A stretch of DNA of 64,000 nucleotides from an uncultured Dehalococcoidia bacterium. GTDB taxonomy: Bacteria > Chloroflexota > Dehalococcoidia > Lucifugimonadales > UBA1123. Below are positions 50,641 through 59,086 of this stretch, one piece after another (the first letter of the stretch is position 1; each line of letters starts with the position of its first letter). Below the pieces are notes generated by a model. That model had not been told where the DNA came from and made no database searches. It saw nothing but the letters and a program-made list of their open reading frames with translations. The stretch covers positions 593,800-657,799 of the forward strand of contig OY282441.1 of the NCBI GenBank assembly GCA_958296105.1, written 5' to 3'. The position numbers were made by a program, and so were the translations under genes.

Positions 50641-50922
50641 GCGCAATCTTCGGAATGCCCGCGTCCGTAACGTAGGAGGGCGGCTGTATCGTGGGAGAAT
50701 CTGCAAAAATGGCTCAGGCTGAAAATGGCGACGTCGTGGAAACTGCGACGGGTGCGGATTCGACGATCAACGTCAAGGGCGCAATCTTCGGAATGCTCGC
50801 GTCCGTAACGTAGGAGAGCGGCTGTATCGTGGGAGAATCTGCAAAAATGGCTCAGGCGACTCAGGCTGAAAACGGCGACGTCGTGGAAACCGCTACGGAT
50901 GCGGATTCGACGATCAACGTCA
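50641..50922 (+). repeat. Tandem 138-bp duplication of the start of the ABC ATPase gene
   Basis: Copy 1 starts at 50641 and copy 2 at 50779, both GCGCAATCTTCGGAATGC(C/T)CGCG. Each holds the same leader, GTG/ATG start and first ~24 codons. In copy 1 the frame runs from the GTG at 50691 (or ATG 50709) into copy 2 and stops at 50811-50813, giving a peptide of 34-40 residues. Only copy 2 continues into the ATPase. Confidence 0.92.
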
Positions 50923-51857
50923 AGGGCGTTACGAAGCGCTTTGGGCCGCGTATCGCGGTGGACAACCTCTCGTTCGACGTCAGGCGGGGCGAGATCGTTG
51001 GCTTTCTGGGGCCGAACGGGTCGGGCAAGACGACGACCATGAGGATGCTCACGTCCTACTACACGCCGGACATCGGCAGCATCACGATCAACGGCGAGGA
51101 CACGCAGGAGAGCGACATCGCCACGCGCGCTTCGATCGGGTATCTGCCGGAGAACAACCCGCTGTACGAGGACATGCTGGTGTCGGAGTATCTGGCTTTC
51201 GTGGCGGAGCTTCGGGGGCTGAGCGGGGACGAGCGCAAGAGGAATCTCGATCTGACGGTCGAGGAGACGGGGCTTCAAGAGTACTACTACCGCCCGATCC
51301 ACGAGCTATCCAAGGGGTTCCACCAGAGGGTCGGGCTGGCGCAGGCGATCCTGCACCGCCCTTCTGTTCTGGTGCTGGACGAGCCTACCGAGGGGCTGGA
51401 CCCCAATCAGCGCATCACGATCAGGGATCTGATCCGGCAGCTTGGGGGGGAGAGGACGGTTCTTCTCAGCACTCACGTAATGCAGGAGGTGGAGAACACC
51501 TGCGAGCGTGTCTTGGTGATAAGCCGAGGCAAGCTGGTCGCCAACAGCGCGGTTCGAGACCTGCTCCAACAGGCGATGGAGCTTAGGAGCGTCCACGTAG
51601 AGGTGGAAGGGGACGAGGTGGAGGCGGGGCTTGCGCGCATAGAGTCGATAGCGGAGGTGGAGAGCGAGGGCGCGGAAGGCGGCAGGAAGCGATACCGTAT
51701 CGGAGTGGCGGGGGAGTCGGACCCGAGGGCCGATATCTTCAGGATGGCAAAATCGAGAAACTGGACGCTGTGGGAGCTTCACGAGGAGCGCGCGCGCCTG
51801 GAGGACGTGTTCCACAATCTGACCGCGGAGACGGTATCCAAGCGAGGCGAGTCATAA
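50829..51857 (+). CDS. ABC transporter ATP-binding protein (GldA-like)
   Basis: A 342-residue ABC ATPase. After a ~28-residue acidic N-terminal extension the ATPase begins INVKGVTKRFGPRIAVDNLSF. Walker A is GPNGSGKTT, the signature LSKGFHQRVGLAQAIL, Walker B VLVLDEPTEGLDP, with switch His in LLSTHVMQEV. The C-terminal ~100 residues form the extra domain seen in GldA/CcmA-type ATPases. GTG at 50829 or ATG at 50847 are both possible starts. It is followed after 4 bp by the permease-auxiliary fusion. Confidence 0.93.
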   Translation: MGESAKMAQATQAENGDVVETATDADSTINVKGVTKRFGPRIAVDNLSFDVRRGEIVGFLGPNGSGKTTTMRMLTSYYTPDIGSITINGEDTQESDIATRASIGYLPENNPLYEDMLVSEYLAFVAELRGLSGDERKRNLDLTVEETGLQEYYYRPIHELSKGFHQRVGLAQAILHRPSVLVLDEPTEGLDPNQRITIRDLIRQLGGERTVLLSTHVMQEVENTCERVLVISRGKLVANSAVRDLLQQAMELRSVHVEVEGDEVEAGLARIESIAEVESEGAEGGRKRYRIGVAGESDPRADIFRMAKSRNWTLWELHEERARLEDVFHNLTAETVSKRGES

Positions 51858-51861
51858 CCCG

Positions 51862-54180
51862 ATGCGCTCACCGCTATTCGCACTGATCAAGAAGGACATC
51901 AAGGGCTACTTCGACCAGCCGGCGGCCTACATTCTGATAGTGCCGTTCGTGGCGGTGCTGTCGCTGGTCTTCTTCGGGCAGGCGATCCTGTCGGGCGAGG
52001 CTTCGCTGAGGCCGCTGTTCACGGTGGAGTTCGAGATACAGAACCCCTCGCTGCCCTGGCTGCTGGCGATATTCGTGCCTGCGGCGACGATGCGGCTGCT
52101 GGCGGAGGAGAGCCGAGACGGGACGCTGGAGCTGCTGCTGACCCACCCGATACGCGGCTGGACAGTGCTTCTGTCGAAGTTCCTGTCGGGGTTCGCGTTC
52201 GTGGCGTTCGCTATCATCTCGACTGTCGGGATACCGATAGCGGTGGCGACGGCGGGCAATCTGGACGTGGGCGCGGCGGTGGGTCAGTACCTGAGCAGCC
52301 TTCTTCTGGCGGCGGCGTTCGTGGCGATCGGTCTGTTCACGTCCAGCCTGACGCGCAACCAGATCGTGGCGTTCATCCTGGGGCTGCTTCTCACCATGCT
52401 GCTCATGGTGATGGGTCTGGACATAGTGGCGGTGACTCTGCCGCAGTCGGTGGCTTCGCTGCTTCAGGACCTCAGCCCGGTGACGCACTTTTCGAGCATC
52501 GCGCGCGGGGTCGTCCACCTGCGCGACGTCTTGTACTTCGTGGCGCTGGTTTCGACGTTTCTGAGCGCGACTTTCCTGATAGTGCGCGGGCGCACGCTGA
52601 GCCACCAATCGAATCAGTACCGCAACCTTCAGCTCGGCACGGTGGGGCTGATAGTGTTCAGCGTGCTGATCGGCTGGTCTGGCAGCACCATAGCGGGCAG
52701 GCTGGATCTGACTGAGGACAGGCTGTTCACGCTCAGCCCGGCGACGGCGGACATACTCGAACAGCTGGACGACATCCTGACGGTGGAGCTGTTCGAGTCG
52801 CGGGAGCCGCCGGTGCAGATCGCATCGACGGCGCGAGACGTTGGGGACTTCCTCGAGGACTTCGAGGCGGCGGCGGACGGCACGGTCAAGCTGGTGCGCA
52901 GATACCCGGAAGACGATCCCGACGAGACGCGCAAGGCGCAGAATGCGGGCGTCACGCCAAGGCAGTTCAACGTCCAGAGTCAAGGGAAGCTGGAGATAAC
53001 GAGCGGATACTCCGGGCTTGCCATGACCTACGTCGACCAGCGGCTGGTATTGCCGTTCATCGCGGGCTTCGAGGGCTTCGAGTACAGGCTGGCTTCTCTA
53101 GCCTACCGTATGCTGGAAGACGAAAAGAAGACGGTGGCATTCCTGGGCGGGCATGGGGAGTTCGCGCCGAGCAGGGGCTACGGGGGGTTCGCGTCTCTGC
53201 TGGCGGACACATACGAGATCGTGGAGCTGGACACGACGGAAGACGCGGAGACAGACCTTTCGGAAGTGGACGTGCTGGTGATCGGGGGTCCCACACTCTC
53301 CATAGCGGACGAGACGGTGGAGGAGATACGGCAGTACATTCGGGCGGGCGGCAAGGCGATGATCCTAATAGAGTCGGTGGTGATAGACCAGTCGCGGCTG
53401 GTGGCGACGCCCAACCGCAACAGCTTCGCCCACCTGCCGGAGGAGTTCGGCGTGATCGTGGAGGACGACCTGATATTCGATCTCCAGTCGAACGAGACGC
53501 TGTCGTTCAGCAGCCAGCAGGGAAGCGTATTCCTCCCCTACCCGTTCTGGGTGCGCGCGCCGGTGGTGGATACGACCGTCGCGGGGGGAATCGAGTCGGC
53601 GATGCTGCCCTGGGCAAGCTCCATCGGAATCGCCGAGTCGGAGCGCGAGGGCATAGACGTCATTCCGATACTGGAGACTACGGAGTTCGCCGCCATAGAC
53701 TTCGAGTACGGAGACGTGAGGCCGAACGCGCCGATCTTCAACGAGATCACGCCGAGCAACTTGGTGCAGAGTCTGATGGGCGTGGCTGTAGCGGAGCGGG
53801 AGCGCGGAGAGGGAGAGACCGGATTCAGGCTGTTCGTGGTGGGCGACTCGGAATGGCTCTCGGACGCGGTGAGCTCCAGGGCGCAAGGGAACATCTTCTT
53901 GGGGCTGAACATGGTCGACTGGCTGGCGCAAGAGGACAAGCTGGCGGACGTTCGCAAGAAGGTCGTCACCTCGCGCGCGCTGCTGTTCTCGTCCACCACG
54001 CACGAGCAGGCGGCGCGGTGGGCGAACATCGCCGGCGTTCCGCTGCTGCTGGTGGCGGCGGGGCTGGCGCGCTCGATGCGCAGGCGCAGATTCGGCTTCT
54101 TCAGGTACGGGCAGACTGCCGGCTCGTCGCGGCTCGGGCTTCGCCGCAGGCGGAGAGACGACGAGGGGGACGGGGGATAA
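51862..54180 (+). CDS. GldF-GldG-type fusion: ABC permease plus auxiliary domain
   Basis: A 772-residue protein. Residues ~1-250 are an ABC-2 permease with six helices (SPLFALIKKDIKGYFDQPAAYILIV, TRLLAEESRDGTLELLLTHPI). A seventh hydrophobic helix near 260-280 leads into an extracytoplasmic GldG/ABC_transp_aux domain (DLTEDRLFTLSPATADILEQLDD, TVAFLGGHGEFAPS, DVLVIGGPT), and a final helix near 735-750 with basic tail. In gliding Bacteroidetes GldF and GldG are separate; fused forms are widespread elsewhere with unknown cargo. Its natural partner, the DUF4340 protein, is displaced by an inserted toxin-antitoxin pair. Confidence 0.92.
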   Translation: MRSPLFALIKKDIKGYFDQPAAYILIVPFVAVLSLVFFGQAILSGEASLRPLFTVEFEIQNPSLPWLLAIFVPAATMRLLAEESRDGTLELLLTHPIRGWTVLLSKFLSGFAFVAFAIISTVGIPIAVATAGNLDVGAAVGQYLSSLLLAAAFVAIGLFTSSLTRNQIVAFILGLLLTMLLMVMGLDIVAVTLPQSVASLLQDLSPVTHFSSIARGVVHLRDVLYFVALVSTFLSATFLIVRGRTLSHQSNQYRNLQLGTVGLIVFSVLIGWSGSTIAGRLDLTEDRLFTLSPATADILEQLDDILTVELFESREPPVQIASTARDVGDFLEDFEAAADGTVKLVRRYPEDDPDETRKAQNAGVTPRQFNVQSQGKLEITSGYSGLAMTYVDQRLVLPFIAGFEGFEYRLASLAYRMLEDEKKTVAFLGGHGEFAPSRGYGGFASLLADTYEIVELDTTEDAETDLSEVDVLVIGGPTLSIADETVEEIRQYIRAGGKAMILIESVVIDQSRLVATPNRNSFAHLPEEFGVIVEDDLIFDLQSNETLSFSSQQGSVFLPYPFWVRAPVVDTTVAGGIESAMLPWASSIGIAESEREGIDVIPILETTEFAAIDFEYGDVRPNAPIFNEITPSNLVQSLMGVAVAERERGEGETGFRLFVVGDSEWLSDAVSSRAQGNIFLGLNMVDWLAQEDKLADVRKKVVTSRALLFSSTTHEQAARWANIAGVPLLLVAAGLARSMRRRRFGFFRYGQTAGSSRLGLRRRRRDDEGDGG

Positions 54181-54184
54181 GAGC
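54160..54184 (+). repeat. Left direct repeat flanking the toxin-antitoxin insertion
   Basis: CGAGGGGGACGGGGGATAAGAGC spans the end and stop of the GldFG gene. A near-identical copy, CGAGGAGGACGGGGGATGAAGAGC, is at 55899-55922 at the other end of the insert. It fits a duplicated target site. Confidence 0.65.
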
Positions 54185-54207
54185 GCGATTTTTCGTGGCA
54201 GCGGCTC

Positions 54208-54237
54208 TAGACAGCGCAGACGTGTTTCCTGTATAAT
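54208..54237 (+). promoter_or_regulatory. Probable promoter of the toxin-antitoxin pair
   Basis: TAGACA (54208-54213), 18-bp spacer, TATAAT (54232-54237). The DNA from here to ~54440 is clearly more AT-rich than its surroundings. A ~100-nt leader precedes the toxin ATG. Confidence 0.55.
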
Positions 54238-54342
54238 TCGTTACGCAAATGGTAATGAAAGTGAGGCTTGTCGTGTGGATAGTGGATATAGGTTTCAGAA
54301 CCCAAAAGTTGCAAGTGAGGCTGAGGCTCAAGGAAGGGAAAC

Positions 54343-54678
54343 ATGGATACAAATTTCCGTACTGAAAAGTTGCAAAAGATTTTTAATTCGGACAAGGATT
54401 TACAGAAAAAGTACAATAAGTTCATGGTGCGCAAAATCAAAATGCGCCTTGCCGTCATGCGCAGCGCGGACACTTTGGCGATGGTTCCGACGAATCGACC
54501 CGTACGTCGCCATCTGCTGAAGGGCAAAAGAAGCGGACAGTATGCGGTGGATCTGGTGCATCCGTTTCGGCTGGTTTTCGAGCCGAACCATGACCCGATT
54601 CCTGGCAAGGAAGACGGGGGAATAGACGAAAGGCAGATAACGGCTGTTACCATCATCGAAGTAGTGGACTATCACTGA
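54343..54678 (+). CDS. RelE/HigB-type toxin
   Basis: A 111-residue basic protein of the RelE/ParE superfamily, HigB-like branch. The core reads KKYNKFMVRKIKMRLAVMRSADTLAMVP, RRHLLKGKRSGQYAVDLVHPFRLVFEP, then VTIIEVVDYH at the end; the Gly-Tyr-Asp strand followed by an Arg is typical. Members are ribosome-dependent mRNA endonucleases. Preceded by AAGGAAGGG. Base composition is lower in GC than neighbours, suggesting acquisition. It forms a module with the next gene. Confidence 0.85.
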   Translation: MDTNFRTEKLQKIFNSDKDLQKKYNKFMVRKIKMRLAVMRSADTLAMVPTNRPVRRHLLKGKRSGQYAVDLVHPFRLVFEPNHDPIPGKEDGGIDERQITAVTIIEVVDYH

Positions 54679-54760
54679 ATGCGCTGAACGCTAATCTCGG
54701 GGCCCGAGTCGACGCGCTCGGGCCTGTTACCATCATCGAAGTAGTGGACTATCACTGAAC
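54644..54760 (+). repeat. Duplicated toxin 3' end with hairpin between the copies
   Basis: CTGTTACCATCATCGAAGTA and the next 16 bases through the stop (54644-54679) recur exactly at 54724-54759. Between them GGCCCGAG-TCGACGCG-CTCGGGCC folds into an 8-bp stem at ~54701-54724. The stem may modulate the toxin:antitoxin ratio. Confidence 0.85.
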
Positions 54761-54771
54761 GAGGCAGTCTC

Positions 54772-55917
54772 ATGGCGAGGGCGGCGTACAGGTACGATCC
54801 GGATTACAGTGTTCCGCCGGGCTGGGTTCTCGAAGAGCATCTCGAAGCGTGGGAGATGTCGCGCGCCGAGTTCGCCAGACGCTGTGGGCGGTCTCCAAAG
54901 CTGATTAGCGAGATAGTCGCGGGCAAAGCTCCGATAGAACCCAAGACAGCGCTCCAGTTCGAGAAGGTGCTGGGAATGGACGCCAGCGTATGGCTTGGGA
55001 TCGAGACCCATTACCGTCTCTATATGGAACGAGAGGCGCAGAAAGCCAGCGACGCCGAACGCGAGGAGTGGGCAAAGCGCTTCCCTCTGGACGAGCTGGT
55101 AAAGCGGGGCTACGTGGACAAGGAGCATTCACTAACGGAAAGTCTGTCCGCCATCCTGTCGTTCTTCGGTGTGGCGTCGACAGACGCTTGGGAAGAGAAG
55201 TGGAAGAATACCGCAGTCGCCTATCGACACTCCCCGAGCTTCGAGAGCGAAGAGGCGGCGCTTGCGACATGGCTTCGGATGGGAGAGATCGAAGCCGAAG
55301 GCGCGGACTGCGCCGATTACAACGCGCCGACCTTCAGGCGCGCGCTGAAACGGATTCGTCGGCTCACGGAGAATCCACTGGGTGAAACGATTCCAGAGGT
55401 GAAGCGTCTCTGCCAAGAGTCCGGCGTGTTCCTTGCGATAGTAAAGCCACTCCCGAAGACTGCGCTTAGCGGCGTATCCAGATGGCTGACGCCTCGCAAA
55501 GCGATGATTCAGCTAAGCGCGCGGCACATGAGCGACGATCATCTCTGGTTCAGTCTGTTCCACGAGGCGGCGCACATACTCATTCACGGCAAGAGGGATA
55601 TCTTCGTTCACAGCGGTGGAAAGGGCGAAGTCTCCCAAGCCGATGCGGAAGCCGACGTGTGGGCCAGGGACTTCCTGATTCCAAAACGCGATTGGGTCAG
55701 CTTCGTGGACTCCGCTACGTTCACATATGGCGAAGTTGCCAAATTTGCCGAAGAACAGGGCATAGCGCCGAGTATCGTAGTTGGAAGGCTTCAATATGAG
55801 GGTCTCGTTCCGTGGAGCAGTCTGAATGGACTGAAGGCGCGGCTGCGATGGGGAGGGGAGCAGCCAATGAGTGACGGCGTTCGCAAGGCGCGCATGGCCG
55901 AGGAGGACGGGGGATGA
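54772..55917 (+). CDS. XRE-family antitoxin with ImmA/IrrE metallopeptidase domain
   Basis: A 381-residue protein. Residues ~15-75 form a HigA-type helix-turn-helix (PGWVLEEHLEAWEMSRAEFARRCGRSPKLISEIVAGK). After a helical linker, a zinc-protease-like domain carries FHEAAHILIHGKRD with HEAAH at 264-268, followed by EADVWARDFLIP, whose acidic residue is the expected third ligand. Such long HigA-ImmA antitoxins are known as partners of HigB/RelE toxins. The final residues AEEDGG and the overlapping ATGA to the next gene copy the end of the GldFG gene, so the insertion restored translational coupling to the DUF4340 gene. Confidence 0.88.
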   Translation: MARAAYRYDPDYSVPPGWVLEEHLEAWEMSRAEFARRCGRSPKLISEIVAGKAPIEPKTALQFEKVLGMDASVWLGIETHYRLYMEREAQKASDAEREEWAKRFPLDELVKRGYVDKEHSLTESLSAILSFFGVASTDAWEEKWKNTAVAYRHSPSFESEEAALATWLRMGEIEAEGADCADYNAPTFRRALKRIRRLTENPLGETIPEVKRLCQESGVFLAIVKPLPKTALSGVSRWLTPRKAMIQLSARHMSDDHLWFSLFHEAAHILIHGKRDIFVHSGGKGEVSQADAEADVWARDFLIPKRDWVSFVDSATFTYGEVAKFAEEQGIAPSIVVGRLQYEGLVPWSSLNGLKARLRWGGEQPMSDGVRKARMAEEDGG

Positions 55918-55922
55918 AGAGC
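55899..55922 (+). repeat. Right direct repeat flanking the toxin-antitoxin insertion
   Basis: Counterpart of the repeat at 54160-54184. It contains the antitoxin stop and the ATG of the DUF4340 gene. Confidence 0.65.
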
Positions 55923-56861
55923 AGGCAGCTTGGGTTCGTGCTGATCGCGCTGATCGTGGCTGGCGTCTCCGGACTGGTGTTCAGGGTGGTGGCGTCTGGG
56001 GGCGAGGAGATCGTGCTGGAAGGGCTGGTGCAGGTGGGGCCGCAAGCGAGCGACCGCATAGTCGTTGAAGGGGATGGGATGTCCACCGAGATTCGGCGGC
56101 TGGGAGCGGCCGAGGATCTGACGTGGTTCGTGGACGATCAGCCTGTCTTCGAACCGCGTATGCTTCAGTTCTGGCAGGCGGCGGACGATCTCTACGACGC
56201 TCAGCTGGTGTCCATCAACCCCGACAACCACTCTCGCATGGGTGTATCGGACGGAGAGGCGATAGAGGTATCGTTCTTCCAAGATCGACGCTCGCTTCAG
56301 GAGAAGTTCATCGTTGGGACGTGGAAGCCGGACGTGCGGCTGTGCTACTTCAGGCGGGCAGGACACGAGGAGACCTACGGCATACCGTGTCCGAATGGCA
56401 ACATCTTCGATCCGAACCCGGACCGCTGGAAGAACCCGGTGGTGGCGTCCATACCGCCCAACGAGATCAGGGAGATTCAGTACACGTATCTGGACGAGCA
56501 GTTCCTGCTGAGACCGAACGAGGATGGCGAGTGGAAGGCGCTGACGCCGGACGGCGAGGAGAAGGCGGCGAGTCCGCTCGCGCTCAACAGTATAATGGGG
56601 TCGCTTCAGCTGGTCGTGGCATCGGGGTTCGCAAGTGAGGAGGAGGCGGACACGCTGAACTTCGCGGTGCCGGACGCGATGGTGCGCGTGCTGACTCACG
56701 ACGAGGCGCCGACGCCATCCACGAGGCTGAGGCTGCTTCAGCGCGATGCTCAGACGATGTACCTCTCGATACCTGCCACTGCCACAGTATACATAGTGGA
56801 CAACAGGGCGATCGCGGGGCTGCTGCTTCGATACGAGGACGTCCTGGAGGAACAGCCCTGA
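55914..56861 (+). CDS. DUF4340-domain protein of the Gld-like ABC system
   Basis: A 315-residue protein with an N-terminal membrane helix (LGFVLIALIVAGVSGLVFRVV) and an extracytoplasmic remainder. The layout (short beta segments, ITRLGAAEDLTWFVDDQPVFEPR-like, IPPNEIREIQYTYLDEQFLLRPNEDGEWKAL) matches DUF4340 proteins, which sit directly after GldA/GldFG-type genes in many bacteria. The function is unknown; it likely assembles with the GldG domain outside the membrane. GGAGG lies 7 bp before its ATG. Confidence 0.8.
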   Translation: MKSRQLGFVLIALIVAGVSGLVFRVVASGGEEIVLEGLVQVGPQASDRIVVEGDGMSTEIRRLGAAEDLTWFVDDQPVFEPRMLQFWQAADDLYDAQLVSINPDNHSRMGVSDGEAIEVSFFQDRRSLQEKFIVGTWKPDVRLCYFRRAGHEETYGIPCPNGNIFDPNPDRWKNPVVASIPPNEIREIQYTYLDEQFLLRPNEDGEWKALTPDGEEKAASPLALNSIMGSLQLVVASGFASEEEADTLNFAVPDAMVRVLTHDEAPTPSTRLRLLQRDAQTMYLSIPATATVYIVDNRAIAGLLLRYEDVLEEQP

Positions 56862-57002
56862 GAGGGGCGGCGGAGAAGCGCCGGGCTGTCAACCGTTCCA
56901 ACCAGAGGAGCAGCCCCGAGAGGGGCGGCGGAGAAACGCCCGGCTGTCAACCGTTCCAACCAGAGGAGCAGCCCCGAGAGGGGCGGCGGGGAAGCGCCTG
57001 CC
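56850..57002 (+). repeat. Three ~58-bp tandem repeats after the DUF4340 gene
   Basis: Units starting GA(A/G)CAGCCC(T/C)GAGAGGGGC at 56850, 56908 and 56966. The first spans the stop codon of the gene; the third is incomplete. Each includes GGCTGTCAACCGTTCCAACCAGAG. Confidence 0.88.
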
Positions 57003-57032
57003 AGCCCTACAGTAGGCGGAGGAAACGAGGCT

Positions 57033-57073
57033 CACCCTCTCCCGTGATGGGCGTGATGGGAGAGGGTCTTTTT
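57033..57073 (+). terminator. Rho-independent terminator
   Basis: ACCCTCTCCC (57034-57043) pairs with GGGAGAGGGT (57058-57067) and is followed by CTTTTTTC. It would end the Gld-like operon. Confidence 0.8.
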
Positions 57074-57225
57074 TCGTGAACCCGCGCGGGCGCGGTGAGT
57101 CCGAACAACTCGGGGTCGGGCGCGCCCGTGATGGGAGAGGGTCTTTTTTCGTGAACCCGCGCGGGCGCGGTGAGTCCGAACAACTCGGTGTCGGGCGCGC
57201 CCGTGATGGGGGAGGGTCTTTTTCG
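57053..57225. repeat. Three 75-bp tandem repeats containing the terminator right arm
   Basis: GTGATGGGAGAGGGTCTTTTT-type units start at 57053, 57128 and 57203. Copies 2 and 3 lack the left arm of the stem, so only the first is a full terminator. Confidence 0.88.
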
Positions 57226-57253
57226 TGAACCTCCCCTGCCCCGTTGCCCCGTA

Positions 57254-58228
57254 TCAGTCGGGCAAGACGACGGATTCGGGGTCTTCTCCTCGCAGGATGC
57301 GGGCGGCGTTGTACATGGCGAACGTGCGGCTCTTCTCTCCGGATTCCTGCGTGAACGAGGCGAGATGGGGCGTGACCAAGACGTTGTCCATGTGGAGCAG
57401 CGGGTTATCCACAGGGGTGGGCTCTTCTTCGAGGACGTCCAAGCCCGCCTGCGCCACTTTGCCCTGCTGCATGGCGCGGATCAGGGCTGCCTCGTCCACG
57501 ACGGGGCCGCGGCAGGCGTTGACGAACACCACAGTGGGCTTCATCAGGTCGAATTCGCGGTCGCTTATCATGCCGCGCGTCTGGCTGGTTAGCGGGACGT
57601 GCAGGGTGATGATGTCGGACGTCTGAAGCAGCTCGTCCAAGGATACTCGCGTCAGGTTCAGCTCCTCCTCGATGCCGGGTTCGGGGTCTACGACGTCGGA
57701 GTAGATGACGTCGCACTCCCAGCCCTGAAGTCTGCGGGCGACGCGGGAGCCGATGTGTCCGAGTCCGACGATGCCCACGGTCTTTCCGGCTATCTCGTTG
57801 GCTTGGGAGAACCACGCTTGGCGTATGTCCGCCGCCCACTCGCCGGCCTTGACGGCGTTGAACTGGAGCTGGAGCTTGCGGATGGTGCTGATCAACAGCG
57901 CGATGGTGTGTTCGGCGACGGCGACGGCGTTTCCGCCGCCGTTGTTGGATACGCGAATGCCCATCTCGCCCAGCGCGGTCTTGTCGAGGGTGTCGGTGCC
58001 TGCGCTGGTGGTCTGGACGAGCTTCAGGTTAGGGGCGCGCCGCGCGACTTCGACTGTGACGACGCCTCCGGCGATGACTGCGACCTGCGCATCCTGAAGA
58101 TCGGCTGCCTGATCGTCCAGCGGCTGGCTGGAGTCCACCCAGCCGACGTCGACGCCATCGGGCGCCACTCGCTCGAAAGCGCCAAGCGCCGCTTCGTTTG
58201 GTCCGTAGATGATTACCTGCGCTCCCAT
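57254..58228 (-). CDS. D-isomer-specific 2-hydroxyacid dehydrogenase
   Basis: A 324-residue NAD-dependent dehydrogenase. The NAD loop is VGIVGLGHIGSRVARRL, the catalytic Arg lies in VNACRGPVVDEAALIRAM, and Glu/His are in the LDVLEEEPTP and LVTPHLASFT segments. It belongs to the phosphoglycerate dehydrogenase-like group with unknown substrate. ATG at 58228 has AGGAG 5 bp upstream and is preferred to an in-frame ATG at 58267. Convergent with the DUF4340 gene. Confidence 0.9.
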   Translation of the reverse strand: MGAQVIIYGPNEAALGAFERVAPDGVDVGWVDSSQPLDDQAADLQDAQVAVIAGGVVTVEVARRAPNLKLVQTTSAGTDTLDKTALGEMGIRVSNNGGGNAVAVAEHTIALLISTIRKLQLQFNAVKAGEWAADIRQAWFSQANEIAGKTVGIVGLGHIGSRVARRLQGWECDVIYSDVVDPEPGIEEELNLTRVSLDELLQTSDIITLHVPLTSQTRGMISDREFDLMKPTVVFVNACRGPVVDEAALIRAMQQGKVAQAGLDVLEEEPTPVDNPLLHMDNVLVTPHLASFTQESGEKSRTFAMYNAARILRGEDPESVVLPD

Positions 58229-58323
58229 GTCTGCTCCTGTGTGGCTGGCTGTTGGGTTGGCAGGCATGATTATAAGAGAAGTCGGCGGCTAGGGGCTAGT
58301 TCTCGGCGAGGCTGACGCTCTCT

Positions 58324-58773
58324 TCAGAAGAAGCCGATGTTGAGTATGTTGTACGGGACTCCGTGAAAGCGCGTGTCGTCTCCGATTATGGACATGATGC
58401 GTCTCTTGACGTCTCTGGTGTAGTCGCCCGTGGAATGGTGGATCATCCACGTTACATCGGTCTTGCCCGGACAGGCGGGCGGCGCCCACCAGTACGTGGG
58501 CGGCGATACAGGCCAACCCCTTATGCCTCTGGTGACCCCGGGGATGGATTCTATGAGTCGAACATCTTCTGCGTGACGCTCCAAGACGCGCTCCACTTCA
58601 TCTATGGAGGGCCAGAGCCAGCAGGGAACGCGATGGGTCTGCACGGCGAGAACGAACTCGCTCACGGGGTCTCGAACTATCGACATGCTGCATTCGACGA
58701 ACAGGAGCGCGAGTATCAGTACCAAGACGAGGTCGGAGCGCTTTCTGATTCCCACCGAACCGAGCCGGCGCAT
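58324..58773 (-). CDS. Hypothetical membrane-anchored protein
   Basis: About 149 residues from ATG 58773 (a 13-codon longer start at 58812 is possible). One N-terminal helix, SDLVLVLILALLFVECSM, is followed by a polar domain with WPSIDEVERVLERHAEDVRL and DVTWMIHHSTGDYTRDVKRRIMSIIGDD. The predicted topology is a single anchor with an outside domain. No family is recognised. Confidence 0.55.
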   Translation of the reverse strand: MRRLGSVGIRKRSDLVLVLILALLFVECSMSIVRDPVSEFVLAVQTHRVPCWLWPSIDEVERVLERHAEDVRLIESIPGVTRGIRGWPVSPPTYWWAPPACPGKTDVTWMIHHSTGDYTRDVKRRIMSIIGDDTRFHGVPYNILNIGFF

Positions 58774-59041
58774 GACGTCTATGTCTGTACGGCGAGAATG
58801 GTGGCTTTTCACGTCGGTCTCTAACTATATGTCGGCTATATGCCGGAGATGCCGCCAGAAGGCATGAGCCATCCAAAAGCGGGGTAATGCCAAGAGTATT
58901 CGGCTACTTCTGGATTTGGCTCACGGCGGCGAGCGTGGTGGAAGATGTCCGTTGGATCAAGGCTAAGGGCGGTTGGTACACTGGTCAACGGCAATTTCCC
59001 ATCATCTCGCCAATGTGCGCGCCCGCGCGCCGGCAAACCTG

Positions 59042-59047
59042 TATAAT
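59042..59047 (+). promoter_or_regulatory. Probable -10 box for the CoA-transferase operon
   Basis: A perfect TATAAT 40 bp upstream of the TTG start of the first CoA-transferase. A matching -35 is not clear. Confidence 0.45.
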
Positions 59048-59086
59048 CGCGTGTGCAGAGTTGGAGCGGGAATCGCGGAGGTCGAG

